Shown: positions 1 through 10,795 of the stretch, piece by piece
Numbering within the stretch: the stretch's first letter is position 1
How the letters are laid out: the number at the start of each line of letters is the position of its first letter
Assembly (NCBI RefSeq): GCF_026914265.1
Contig: NC_069131.1
Span: forward strand, 8,634,001-8,698,000
DNA from: Mya arenaria
Lineage: Eukaryota > Mollusca > Bivalvia > Myida > Myidae
Reading direction: 5' to 3'
DNA: 64,000 nt
Notes under the pieces: generated by a model
Databases searched by the model: none
Seen by the model: only the letters and a program-made list of their open reading frames with translations
What the model was told of the DNA's origin: nothing
Made by a program: the position numbers and the translations under genes

Positions 1-1390
1 TATTGAAGACTCGATCCCGGTAAACAATTGATTACTATCGGGGCATTGGTTACCACCGTGTGAAATACAAAAGTTTGAGTTAATATAATACATTTCCCTT
101 TTTGATCAAACCGACCGAATTTGCATTATTTACCAGCACAGCCTCGAAAACATTTACATTCTATATCACATGCTGATACTTAAGTATTTTGACATCCTTG
201 ATAACATTTCTGAACACATATTGTTCAATCGAAACCATCTCTGCACCCGTTTAAAGTGACTCTCTTCTTCAAAATCAACACATACACATGTATAACAAAC
301 ATAAATTTTGACTGATAAACCTTTAACTACTTGCTAAATAATGCATTTTTTGAAAATATTAATTACTGATAACAAGATTGTAGCCGTGTATTTAATAACA
401 GAAAGCGTAAAAATAGTACATGAATGATGAAAGCTAAAAGATTTACTGAGATCTGCTATAGTCTCATAAGTAGAAAAAAAACATGTTTAACGCTCATTTC
501 TTTCAAACTCAACTCGGTATCCTTCATAATAGTATTAATTGTGGTAAATCTTATTTGGGAGAAAGTGTGCATCTCTAAGCAAACGTCTCTCTCTCTCTCG
601 TGTTTACATTCGTTACCAGAACAGTACGGACAACATGTTCAATCACAAACCATTTCAAACACTGAGTTATTTTCACAGCTACTACAGGCACCTGAGTAGC
701 TATCACAAGTACACAAATAATAATCGTGATTGCATGTTTAATTCCCTTCCCACAATAACATGAATAGCATGCATGTAAAATATCATCACAGGTACCATTA
801 CAATTTAATAGTCAAGCTTCATTCAAACATTTGCCATGAGGTTGATTGCATTCGAACGACATTGATTACTATAATACCCTGACACACACAACTGAGAATG
901 CCCTTGAAGACCACAAATATCAAAGCAAGTAGGACAACACGTTTACTCACAGCAACTTTCATATATACATATAACACGTAACGTGCGACACACTCCTGTT
1001 ACGCATTGACAATCATATCCACACGAACTACCGAACTTTCCAGTTTCATACAATGAGCATGACGTTTTTTTAGTACAATCGGAAAAAATAATTGCCACAT
1101 TTGAAGCCACATAAGAGCCTTGTTTGCGTACATATTTACCGATATCACCAAAACAAGTCGGAAATTCACAAGCACATTTGCTCATCTTGCACCACACATA
1201 TCACCCTAAAACCCAACCGGGCTGGCATGTGTCAAAATGTTACAGGTGAGACCATGTTTTCATATTCTATACATTGTGTACAATAAATTCCGCTAGAATA
1301 GAAGCCGTCATTGCATTTACGGTATGATCCTAAGGCCGCGTTAATGTCATGGTCAAGGCAGTTGGATCCACATTGGGTACATTGAGATAG
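1..1390 (-). pseudogene. Inverted, broken copy of the EGF-array exon
   Basis: Read on the minus strand this stretch aligns piece by piece with the forward EGF exon at 6435-7875 and with the segment that follows it. The best block (about 960-1190) matches 6700-6870, including the run CSLYETGKFGSSC against CSLCETGKFGSSC. Other blocks match the ends of that exon: 560-700 pairs with about 7580-7680, 770-850 with about 7060-7150, and 130-240 with the last EGF module. Positions 10-75 match the partial first-EGF segment near 8110-8170. Frames shift repeatedly and parts are missing, so no product is expected. The block at about 1300-1390 resembles an N-terminal EGF module (QCGSNC, then KCNDGFYSSGIYCTQC). 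It is an inverted duplicate of the neighbouring receptor gene and probably continues off the left edge. Confidence 0.8.
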
Positions 1391-3778
1391 TTTAACATAT
1401 CAGTTTGACATACACTAATCGAAACAAACTATCACAACAATACGACCCTTTTACAAACTCATATACTTTAGTGAAAAAACATAACTATCAGTTCAATTGG
1501 AATAAGGTTTAAGGAACTTGACACCATACGATAACATTGCAATGAAAAAAGAAATTTGTCAAACACTTACATAAAATTGAAATCGTTGTACATTTGTGCC
1601 ACGCCACACCGTTCTGTCGGGGTGGTGGTCGTTGCCGATACGTTTATAATATTCGTCTGCATCTTATTCTTTACCACGGTGAAATCATCGGCTGCGCAAA
1701 GATCGACTGTTATCTGAATGTTTTATTAGCGGGATATCAACTGACATTGACGGGACGGGTATTCAGTATTTGTTGTCAAGAGCGGTAATAATGACGATTA
1801 CAAGGGTAACAATTATGAAGTTCAAACAACAGTGACGGTAAATTAATAAAAATCGGCAAAGTGAACAAATGACGCCTACTGGGGATGTTGACGTCGACGG
1901 CATTTGATCAGAAATGACGTAGGGAGCAGATATTTCGGCCACCAAAAAGTACACAGAGGTTTGCATATATCTTGAAAAGTTACATGTAATGACAACAGTG
2001 TATTTAGAAATAAGATTTTGATTTAATAACACCATCCGAAAATAAAGTACACAAATCCAACTTTCGCTCTTATATGAAAACCTTGTATCGTTTTGACAAA
2101 AGTGTTATTAAAAAATCATGGTAAGATATATAATTCAACAGTTCGATGCCATATGAGGCTATTGTCATAATTGTTTCCTGATGCAAATAAGTGGATATAA
2201 TTGTCATTTTTCCACCCAATGCAGTTGTGATTCACTAATTCAACCATACATTGCAAGTTTTGAAGGAGATAGTGATACAAGTAAAATATTATCTGCAAAT
2301 GAGGAATAAACTCCCATGGCTAAAAGGACCGAGCACCCTTGGTTGCAATGGTCCAGTTAATAGACGGTTATATACAGCTGACAACATTCCTCGTTGTATG
2401 ACGGATTTTATGATAGCTATTGCTTCTAATAAATCAATGATGAATTGTCTCATGCAGGTTCAATGCAGCAGTGTCACAACTTATTATTTTCTTAAAGCCC
2501 TGTATATTGGTTTAAAAGAAATACTGCTGAAAAAAGGTTATATAGACCATTTCCATTATTGAACTAAAATATGGCAATAAGGAGACAGATATATCGATAC
2601 GCGGTTGGGTTTTAAATTTCGTCTTACCTGTAAAGCGGGATTAGTAAACTGGCTTTCCAATAAGCAGGATACTTATCCTGTTCCAGAATGAAATTAAGTA
2701 GATCAGATAACATACCCTCGCCGCCATGCACTACATTCTATTTTTTTTCTTTTCCTTGGCTTTTAACCCACTTTAATGACATGATCGCGCACTGTACCTG
2801 CTCAGCGTAGTAGTCCAGTCATAGATATCTTTATTTTGATCACAGTTATTTAAATATCTGTCTTAACTCTTCCACTGTAATTGAATCATTATTCGGCATA
2901 AAGGCTTTCATAAAATAAAGTTTGCGAACGAGATTTTCATCCGAATATGTTATCATTTTAACTATCATCTCATTGCAAATATCTGGCGTTATACTTCTTT
3001 TGTTTCTCAGCAGCTTCCAGAACAAATTTTAATCAGCCGCAGAATGTAAGCCATCACCAACTTTTGTTTTATAATATATTTGCGTTTTCTGTGTATTCGT
3101 CAACAGTTACTATTTGCGGCTATTTAGTTGCGGAGAAATGTATGCTGAATATTTCCTGGGCGCCCTTCTTCAATTCACAGTCTTTGCATGTAACAAGCCT
3201 TGTTGTGGGTGGCATTTATGTCACGGGGGCAGTAGGGTTGAGCCTCTTTATTGAATTTGAAATGCTATAAGTCACATACTGATTTTGAAAGTTTTAGTTT
3301 TAACGTTGCTGAGAACGTCAGGGTATTTCACTGTTGGTCCAGGCGTTGCTGACCCCTTCCACCCCCCCCCCCCTTAATTGCTTCCGTAACAGTGGCTATG
3401 TTTTAACACGCTACATTGCTGGTTTGGGGGCTGGCCGACATAATTATTTGCCGCAATATAATACCGGGAGTATTTAGATGTTTAACCCTCCGATGCTGTA
3501 CATGAAAGTAAACCACTGCCGTAGCTGCCCCAAATCAGACGTTTCAGGATTAGAAACTTGCACAAAACACATAGAACAAGCCATTGTACTAATAAATTTT
3601 TAACGCCTCATGTCGAACATAAGAACTTGTCGGTGTGTATTTGTAATACAAGACCAAATAGCAGCTGCAAAAACTTTAAATTATTGTAAATATCACTAAA
3701 GCGTATCGTTTACCAAACCAGTATTTAGGATCAATGAATTGCCTACCGCATCATTAATGTTAAACTACGCTATAGCGA
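1391..3778. other. Gene-free spacer
   Basis: Lies between the inverted EGF relic and the start of the first receptor gene. I see no coding exon with believable splice signals. Short open frames here have no recognisable composition. A run of about 13 C lies near 3361-3373. Confidence 0.5.
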
Positions 3779-3825
3779 GCTTCCTGGTTTGAATTTAACT
3801 GTGTGGACATATGAATTATATAAAG
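3779..3825 (+). promoter_or_regulatory. ETS-like site and TATA-like box of the first EGF receptor gene
   Basis: GCTTCCTGGTTT at 3779-3790 is 68 bases before the ATG at 3849. A TATATAAAG string at 3817-3825 is 24 bases before that ATG. The same TTCCTGGTT string precedes the other three family start exons in this window. On the opposite strand it reads AACCAGGAAG, which fits the ETS-family GGAA core. Transcription factor binding is inferred from the motif only. Confidence 0.45.
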
Positions 3826-3848
3826 TGTGTTAAATTTAAAGCTGAATA

Positions 3849-3921
3849 ATGGAGATAAAGGCTCAAACAGTTTTTTTGAAAATAGTATTATTCGTTTCCT
3901 TCGGATTTTATCTGTGCGGTG
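3849..3921 (+). CDS. Signal-peptide exon of the first EGF receptor gene
   Basis: ATG followed by a short polar stretch and a hydrophobic core (VFLKIVLFVSFGFYLCG). The exon ends at a good donor, GTG|GTAAGC. Its length is 73 bases and it ends in phase 1, exactly like the signal exon of the phosphatase gene at 32770-32842. This shared length and phase supports common descent. Confidence 0.7.
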
Positions 3922-4659
3922 GTAAGCTGAATAATATATTGTACATCATCATGTTTAGACTTTAATAGTATGTTGATATTTCACTTTAAGTAATTTTTAA
4001 ATCAACTTATATATCACAGACAGTCATCTCTTCGACTTATTTCGATATAGTGTAAACTGTAATTTACTTATCAATCGCTCTGCAGCCAATATAAAGATAC
4101 CCATGATGTACTCCTAAGTCTAATGACATGTAGACGCATTAACTTATGCGGCAGTGACTCCTTATTTGTTCCGTTTATTACATAATAAGAAGTATTTCGA
4201 CGATTTATTCGCATGTTCCTATGATTCCTTTGCAAGTGGTTCGTTTAAGTCATAGTTCATGATAGCTCTTCTACGAATTCCCGTGTGGAAAGCGGTGTGC
4301 ATTTATTGTGTTCATTGCGATTAAATGAGTTACTATTCTTTTAATCCTATCTCGAAAAATCACTCCCATAAAAACACCCGGTCCTATTTCTACCTTCTAC
4401 ATCTTTTGAATACAGGCATCTTTTTTATGCTAATAGCTTGAAAATGATTTAGAGCTTCACATGAGGAATAAATAATTAACTCCCTCATTACTACTAATAC
4501 TGTATGTAATACAATATAATATAATATACTTAATGTAAACATACCGTGTTTGATTAAAACAACACAGTTATCAAATTCCGATCTTTTCTAACCTAACTCT
4601 TTTCATCTAACTATACATAGAGCTCATCTAAAAATATCCATTCATTGGTGTGTTTAATG

Positions 4660-4858
4660 CACCAGTCAATTCCCCGCCCTGCGGGGACGAACTGATGGTA
4701 AAATCCCGGCCAAATCTCCGCTAAATTTGGCGCTAAAACAAAACCACCGCGGTCACTCGGCCCTGCGGGGCCACATTGAAAGTAAAAACACGGCCATTTT
4801 CCCCGGCTATCCCGGTATACCCCCGGACCTGGGGGGCCGTGGTAACAATTGACTGGTG
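4660..4858. mobile_element. GC-rich MITE with CACCAGTCAATT ends, short copy
   Basis: Begins CACCAGTCAATT and ends AATTGACTGGTG. The interior is rich in CCGG/GCGG and contains a CCCCGGACCTGGGGGG palindrome. A second, longer copy lies at 57286-57593 and shares the interior strings CTGCGGGGCCAC and GTAAAAACACGGCC. It stands out sharply from the AT-rich surroundings. No coding capacity, so a non-autonomous inverted-repeat element. It lies inside the first intron of the EGF receptor gene. Confidence 0.8.
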
Positions 4859-5639
4859 AATAATTCTAATATGGATCAATATCAATTACACAATATATTT
4901 CGTCTGCTTCGTAAGTTTTTACAGAGTGTATATTATTGGATTGTTTTATATAATACCGACACTGAACACTATTGGATATAACATCACAGTAATAAACCAT
5001 TCACAATACTTTTATCAAAAATAAAATGCTGATCATTCTAAACAAGTATTTGTTCAGGTTACCATCTATGAATTTTCGAAAATGCCGTTTATAGTTAAAC
5101 TACTTTTGTTTCCTGCAGACGTATTGTATGACTGAGACACAAACATACCACATCTGATAACACAGACGAAACATATATACCCAAGAGCATATTCACTTTC
5201 TCCTTACACACAAGAAAGCATAAACCGTACTTTTCATGACGGGGTAACGCTTGAATAGACAAACATAAACCGTACATTTTTATAATGGCTTTTCTGCAAA
5301 AGAATGGGAAACTAGTGAATAAGTGTATACCATTGGAAAAACCATTTTGTTCGCGCCAGATCGACTTATATTTTTTTGAAATCATGCAAAATTTGTTTTA
5401 CCAGATTCGAAGCACTTTAGCTTGAACTCGAGCTGTAATTCTTCTTTGGTTACGACGTTACGGTCTCAATCCGGAAATTAATTGGCCGATTAATGATCAT
5501 TAAGAAGTATTTTTGACTATAAGACATATCACAATAAGTATTTTAAAATTCTTTCAAAATGCAAAGTCGCATTATATTGGTATTCTTTTTATACAAGTTT
5601 ATACAAGATTACATAATTATTAAGCATCTCTAATTTAAA

Positions 5640-6330
5640 ATGGTTCGTGCTAATACTGTACATTTGTTATCGCTTAATGTTCACGAATTACGAGAAAAAA
5701 AAACGTGTACGTTTAATTGAATGGTTAAAAGCCCAGAGAACCGACATTGTATTATAACAAGAAACGCATTTTACAGAAGATATTTAACAAATTATTAAAC
5801 ATGTTTGATCAATTGTACACTTTTTATTACTATCATGCAAAAACATACCTCTTAATGATATTACGAGTATTTACTGACATTTACCAAATCTACATAAAAC
5901 ACAATTTTGAAAATCCCTATATGCACACCTGCTTGAATTACTCACGTGAGAATATTAATTGGAAATCTTGGTATTGTATAACACATAAATCAGTCGTTGA
6001 CAACAAAGTAAAACAATTTAAAATAAAATTACTTAATAAGTTCGTTCCGACCAACTAAAATTTATTTTCTTGGATTATAAAAGATTCCCCTTTGTTTATC
6101 AGTTGTACTGGAGTAGAAGATTACAAACATTTCTTTTATACATTGTCCTACCTATCTGTTTTTGGAACTCTTTTTGGAATAAATGACGTGTTAAACATAA
6201 CTTTGAAATAAATCAAATATATTTTCAAGGCATATGAAATAGACCAAAAAAAGTGTAATGCTCTATATGTTGCCCTTAGCCAAATAGCATACTGTATCTA
6301 TAACATATATTTTTTAAGCGAACGAAGATC
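5640..6330 (+). mobile_element. LINE remnant: endonuclease start joined to C-terminal end
   Basis: The first 130 bases translate to an apurinic-endonuclease-like start (SLNVHELREKKKR, then LIEWLKAQRTDIV and QETHF after one stop), typical of L1-like LINE ORF2. About 5750-6180 reads as the far C-terminal end of the same protein class (WYCITHKSVVDNKVKQFKIK, then LFSWIIKDSPLF and EDYKHFF). The whole reverse transcriptase is absent. It is thus an internally deleted copy with stops, not able to move. The exact 3' limit is unclear. It lies just before the EGF exon that begins at about 6435 and may have replaced the missing first EGF module. Confidence 0.75.
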
Positions 6331-6434
6331 AGTTTATGTTAATATTTTGTTTTATTTCTACAACGATCTAATTGTTCTCCAAAATATTATTCAAACAAAA
6401 ATGTGTCATCTCGTTTTTTTTAATGATTTTGTAA

Positions 6435-7875
6435 AATGTACTTAAGATACTTTTCAAGTCTAATTGTCAACAGTGTATTTATCCAAATTGCAAAACATGT
6501 TCTAATGCGTCAAACTGTGACTCCTGCAACGACGGTTTTTGGGGTGAAAAATGTGAGGCAATATGTGCAGAAGGGTGTGTTGATAAAATATGCATTATCA
6601 ATAACGGTTTTTGTTCTTGTCTTACGAACTATTACGGAAATAAATGCGATGGACAATGTTCAGACCATTGCGTTTATTCCACTTGCTTTGGTGATAGTGG
6701 TTTTTGTGTGTGTAAACAAGGATATTTTGGGGCAGCGTGTCGCTCATAATGTGGCAATTATTGCGCCGATTGTATGAATATCACGTCATGCTCATTGTGT
6801 GAAACAGGAAAGTTCGGTAGCTCGTGTAAATTCTATTGTCAATGTGATGCAGGCTGTGATATTGTGAACGGAATGTGTCTCCCTTGTGGAACAGACTGTT
6901 TGTCTTGCAATAATAACGTGTGCACTTCATGTGTTACGGGAAAATATGGAAGTCGATGTGAGCATACGTGCTCGTCTACCTGCTATGATGTGTGTGACAA
7001 TCAAGGGAATTGTCAGTCGTGTGTGTCAGGGTATTATGGGCATCAATGTGAATTAAAATGCAATTGTGAGTTCGGGTGAGATCAACTTCAAGGCAACTGT
7101 TTGAATGAAGCTTGCCCAATAAATTGTAATGGTACCTGTGATGATTCTTCACAGACATGCTATTCATGTAATCGTGGTTATCACGGACCATATTGCAACT
7201 TTACTTGCCCTGGTAAATGTGCTGATTCACGTTGTTATACCAATGGTAGATGTTTGTCCTGTGAATCGGGATATTACGGAAACAGTTGCAACATGGAATG
7301 CAAACAGAGCTGTGAGAGTAATATATGTCGTCAGAAAGATGGATTATGTCAGGTCTGCCCAGCAAACTGTGTATCATGTGAGTCCAAATCCACTTGCACC
7401 GTTTGCCTAGAATCGAACTATGGACAAATCTGTCATTTACCTCGCAACGACGAGTGTACTGATAAGATATGCAATATCAAAGGAGTATGTAACGATTGTT
7501 CTTCGTTATCTGCTTTTGGTAGTTACTGCAATTTAACTTGCAATCATAATTGTCATTTGTCTACATGTGATAGATACACAGGTGCCTGTAATAGCTGTAA
7601 AAATAATTCAGTGTTTGGAATGTTTTGTAATGAAACATGTAGTCCGTTTTGTCTTGGTAACGAATGTAAACGAGAGGATGGGGTTTGTTTAAACGGATGC
7701 AGAGATGGATACTTTGGAACTAAATGTGATCAGGAATGTTCTAAAGGATGCCGAAATAGTTCAAGAACAATATGTGATCAGGAATGCCGAAATAGTTCAG
7801 GATTGATATGTGATCTAAAAGGATCATGTCTTGAGGGCTGTGCTGATGGATACTTCGGCGAACGATGCAAATCAG
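6435..7875 (+). pseudogene. EGF-array exon of the first receptor gene
   Basis: A single large exon encodes about ten cysteine-rich MEGF-type modules. Repeated signatures are GYYGNSC, GKYGSRC, GYFGTKC and GYYGHQC, with CxxC pairs between them. The exon ends TGC AAA TCA G|GTAAAA in phase 1, the same as the phosphatase paralogue. The acceptor is uncertain: the frame opens at 6435, and AG dinucleotides at 6446 and 6458 would both give phase 0, not the phase 1 left by the signal exon. Two in-frame nonsense codons interrupt it. Near the 3' end, about 7725-7815, a block (CDQEC, CRNSS) is duplicated in tandem. Confidence 0.75.
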
Positions 7876-7989
7876 GTAAAAGCTCCAAATATTTGTTTAA
7901 AAAATTAACTTGCAAGATATCGAAGATACAGATATCAAAACTGCAAATTCCACTGAACTGAAAATAACACAGTGATAAAACATGGTATT

Positions 7990-8363
7990 TGATTGAAAAG
8001 CATAAAGAGGAACATGTTATGTATTGACTATTACATAAATTGTATTCTTACTCAATGTGTACGTATTAGGAATGTTGCATGCAGTGTTGGAATCACACGT
8101 AATTTTATTAATTATCAATGTTTTGTATTTCATACGGAGGTAACCAGTGGCCTTATAGTTGTCAATCGTGTACAGGGATCGGTTCTAATCCCGTGTACGA
8201 CGATAATAGTGTAATGTGTATACTTTGTTAAAATATTAAACTTGAATGAAATGGACATATCGTTATAGATGCCATTTTTGGTAACAGTATTACATATATT
8301 CGTTCAATGGAACTTAACCGTCAAAGATATATAAGGCGTACCTAATAAGACCCCCCCCCCCCC

Positions 8364-8402
<39 letters not shown>

Positions 8403-8900
8403 AACATTTTTTATTTACACGGGCACTTAATACGAATATATGAATTAGTGCATTGGGTAGCAAACTAATTTCAGTTTCGAATTGTACGGTTTAAACTCTT
8501 GGATTTGGATTTCGCGCTTAAAAGAAAGTATTGGCGGTTTAAATTTGAAAATATAATCATGGAATGGTTGCAAATGACAACCCTGTAATAATTTATAGCT
8601 CAATATAACTTAATAGTATGTATCAGATGCTGTACAAAATACGATATCTTACTGGTCTAAAGTCAGGGTTGTGCAGTTGTCTGTGGCGTAGGATGTGTTT
8701 TACCTGTTTCAGCCTGATTTCCTGGTTTAAGTCATTTTAAAGAGTTTCAAGTTGCCTTAAAGAAATAAAGTATTCCGACTTCTTGTTTCATCAAAAGTGT
8801 TCTAGCGTTGCTTTTAAAAAGATGAGTTGCATTCAAATAATAGCGGTTGTTTCCTTTAGATTGTACTTGATTACTGGTTTATGTTTAAACACGCACTTAG
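7990..8900 (+). pseudogene. Decayed duplicate: partial EGF exon plus promoter and signal exon
   Basis: Positions 8090-8215 resemble the start of an EGF exon (frame GNQWPYSCQSC after a CGGAG acceptor-like end). Positions 8719-8728 hold TTCCTGGTTT, followed 103 bases after the TTCC by an ATG (8822) and a hydrophobic stretch (CIQIIAVVSFRLYLITGLC). The donor expected at the end of that exon is not recognisable. The whole block aligns with 16545-17275. It is a copy of a family unit junction, nested within the intron of the first receptor gene. Confidence 0.6.
8351..8401 (+). repeat. Homopolymer pair: poly-C then poly-A
   Basis: About 14 C followed directly by about 37 A. The A run could be the tail of a retroposed element, but no recognisable body precedes it. 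Length may be unreliable in assembly. Confidence 0.85.
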
Positions 8901-8901
8901 A

Positions 8902-9485
8902 CAACTTATGGAATACCAACATTTTCAAAAATAGTAATTATTGTAGACAACTAGTAGAATAAGAAAATGAGAACGAAAAAACTTAATTCTAACAGTAATT
9001 CGCATTTCTGATAAAAGTTTTAAGACATTAAAATGTAAAAAGAAATGAAAAATGAAAGAAAAAAAACGTAAAACCTCTTTTTTTAAACACACAGATAGGC
9101 CATTTATCCAAAAGAATGAAAATAGCAAAAGCCCAAATAGGAATATGGAACTGCTCGTGCCAACTTACTCATTATTCAAAGACGAATAATGGACATAAAT
9201 GATGGACATTAATGATTTCAATGTCCTATCTGTTTACTAGAGAACTACACAAGATTAAGCTACATATATTGTTTGCTTAAAGGCATTTTCTATCCAAGCG
9301 TTGAATAGTTCTTAAAGTGCTTACTTTACGCAGCGAACTCTGAATACGGAATAAGGATCTGGTTATTCATCCGTACTCAATACGCAAACTATGCATATAA
9401 ACGGTGAACTTTCCTTTTTTCTCTTTTTTCCTTTAACTTTTTGACAATAATTATGCAGCATTAATCTTCACATAACTTTTGTAAG
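8902..9485. other. Intron sequence without recognisable features
   Basis: AT-rich. A minus-strand open frame over 8925-9128 is a phenylalanine-rich low-complexity reading and is not accepted as coding. Confidence 0.5.
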
Positions 9486-9486
9486 A

Positions 9487-9952
9487 ATGCATTTTCTCCC
9501 ACCTCAGATAAGTAGATCCAAAAATTTAACCATGCTAGATATTCTTATCTTGCCCACGGGCGAAGATAAAATGCCCGTATGGAACTCCTTTAACCACATT
9601 ATAATTACCTCCCTTGTTGAAGACTGTCGTCAGTAGCATCAAGGAAATCTTGTCTTATGGTAATATTTAGAACGTTAATTAATTATTTCTCGCTTCAAAT
9701 GTCACCATAAAACAGTTTTCAGGCACTATTCAAGAAATAATGCTTCATTCTCCTTAGAACTATTTAAAAAGACCGATTTGACTATGAACATTAACTGGAT
9801 CACTGCGCGTATATCCATGACAACCACGTGCTATCGCATATCCATACGCAATTATTTTCACTAAGCAAGAAAGAGTTCCAGCAAAAAATACATTTTTACT
9901 TAATTTCGTTTAACTGAGGTGGGAGAAAAAGCATCTAGCATAGCCGCTCGTA
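9487..9952. mobile_element. Inverted-repeat element next to a hairpin
   Basis: The string TTTTCTCCCACCTCAG at about 9492-9507 recurs inverted at about 9916-9931 (CTGAGGTGGGAGAAAA). ATGCTAGAT at about 9533 likewise recurs inverted (ATCTAGCAT) at about 9932. The pair of inverted ends encloses about 450 bases without coding potential, which fits a MITE or foldback. Target-site duplications were not established. Confidence 0.5.
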
Positions 9953-10056
9953 TAAGATAGGTTCATCCCGACCCTCGCGCAGGGTGTTTTGCGGAACCTC
10001 GGTAAACCTCGTTTCCGCGAAACACCCTACGCTCGGGTCGGAATGAACCTATCTTA
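9953..10056. repeat. Near-perfect hairpin, arms about 43 bases
   Basis: TAAGATAGGTTCATCCCGAC at 9953 pairs with GTCGGAATGAACCTATCTTA ending at 10056. The inner arms (GCAGGGTGTTTTGCGG and CCGCGAAACACCCTACGC) also pair. The loop is about 18 bases. GC-rich relative to its surroundings. Confidence 0.85.
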
Positions 10057-10795
10057 CACTCTCGGTCATGGAAGATACTTATAATCTATTAAAGTAATGC
10101 TCAGTGTTTAGAGTGCTTTAAACATACATCAATATTTGACAAAATGACTATGCAACATTATTCTACACCGACTGTCTGCAAAAATAATTGTCCTTTTCAG
10201 CGGTACTTGGGCTTTTAAGCACATCAAGCTTCAAGTACGGAATAAGGAACTCAATTCGATTTTCTTATTCAAATGCTTATAAAGAAAACATGCAATGCTT
10301 TATTTCCGTGTTGACGAACTAGTTATGTGACAATGGCCTTTACATGAAGTTAACCAAAATGAATTATCTATTTAAGCGGTTCTCATTTTCACGCAACAGA
10401 CTGCAGTTGTCGTACATTGTGGTATTCCATAAGTCGCCTATACGCTTTTTAAAATACGAAAACCAATACTAAAATATGGTTTCATGTTCATTTGTTATAG
10501 ACACTTTCTATTCGGAATATGGAAATTATTCAATATAGGAAACCACTTATCATCCATGTTAAGTATTCAGCACAGCATTGGTCGTTTCATTACTCACTTG
10601 ACCCGCATTCGATTACGTATCTATGTTTAAACCAGTTTAGGATAGTAAAGATGTAGCGGTGGGTATAAAATACCTGTTATGTTAAGAACAAATATTATCC
10701 TTCCATTGCAGCAGCCGTCGATTACATTGTACCAGGAAACGTTTTAACAACGTCTCAAAATTCTTGATAAATAATTATGTTATCATGGGTTTCAG
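10057..10795. other. Intron sequence without recognisable features
   Basis: Remainder of the intron before the transmembrane exon. Nothing beyond the acceptor TTTCAG at 10790-10795 stands out. Confidence 0.5.
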
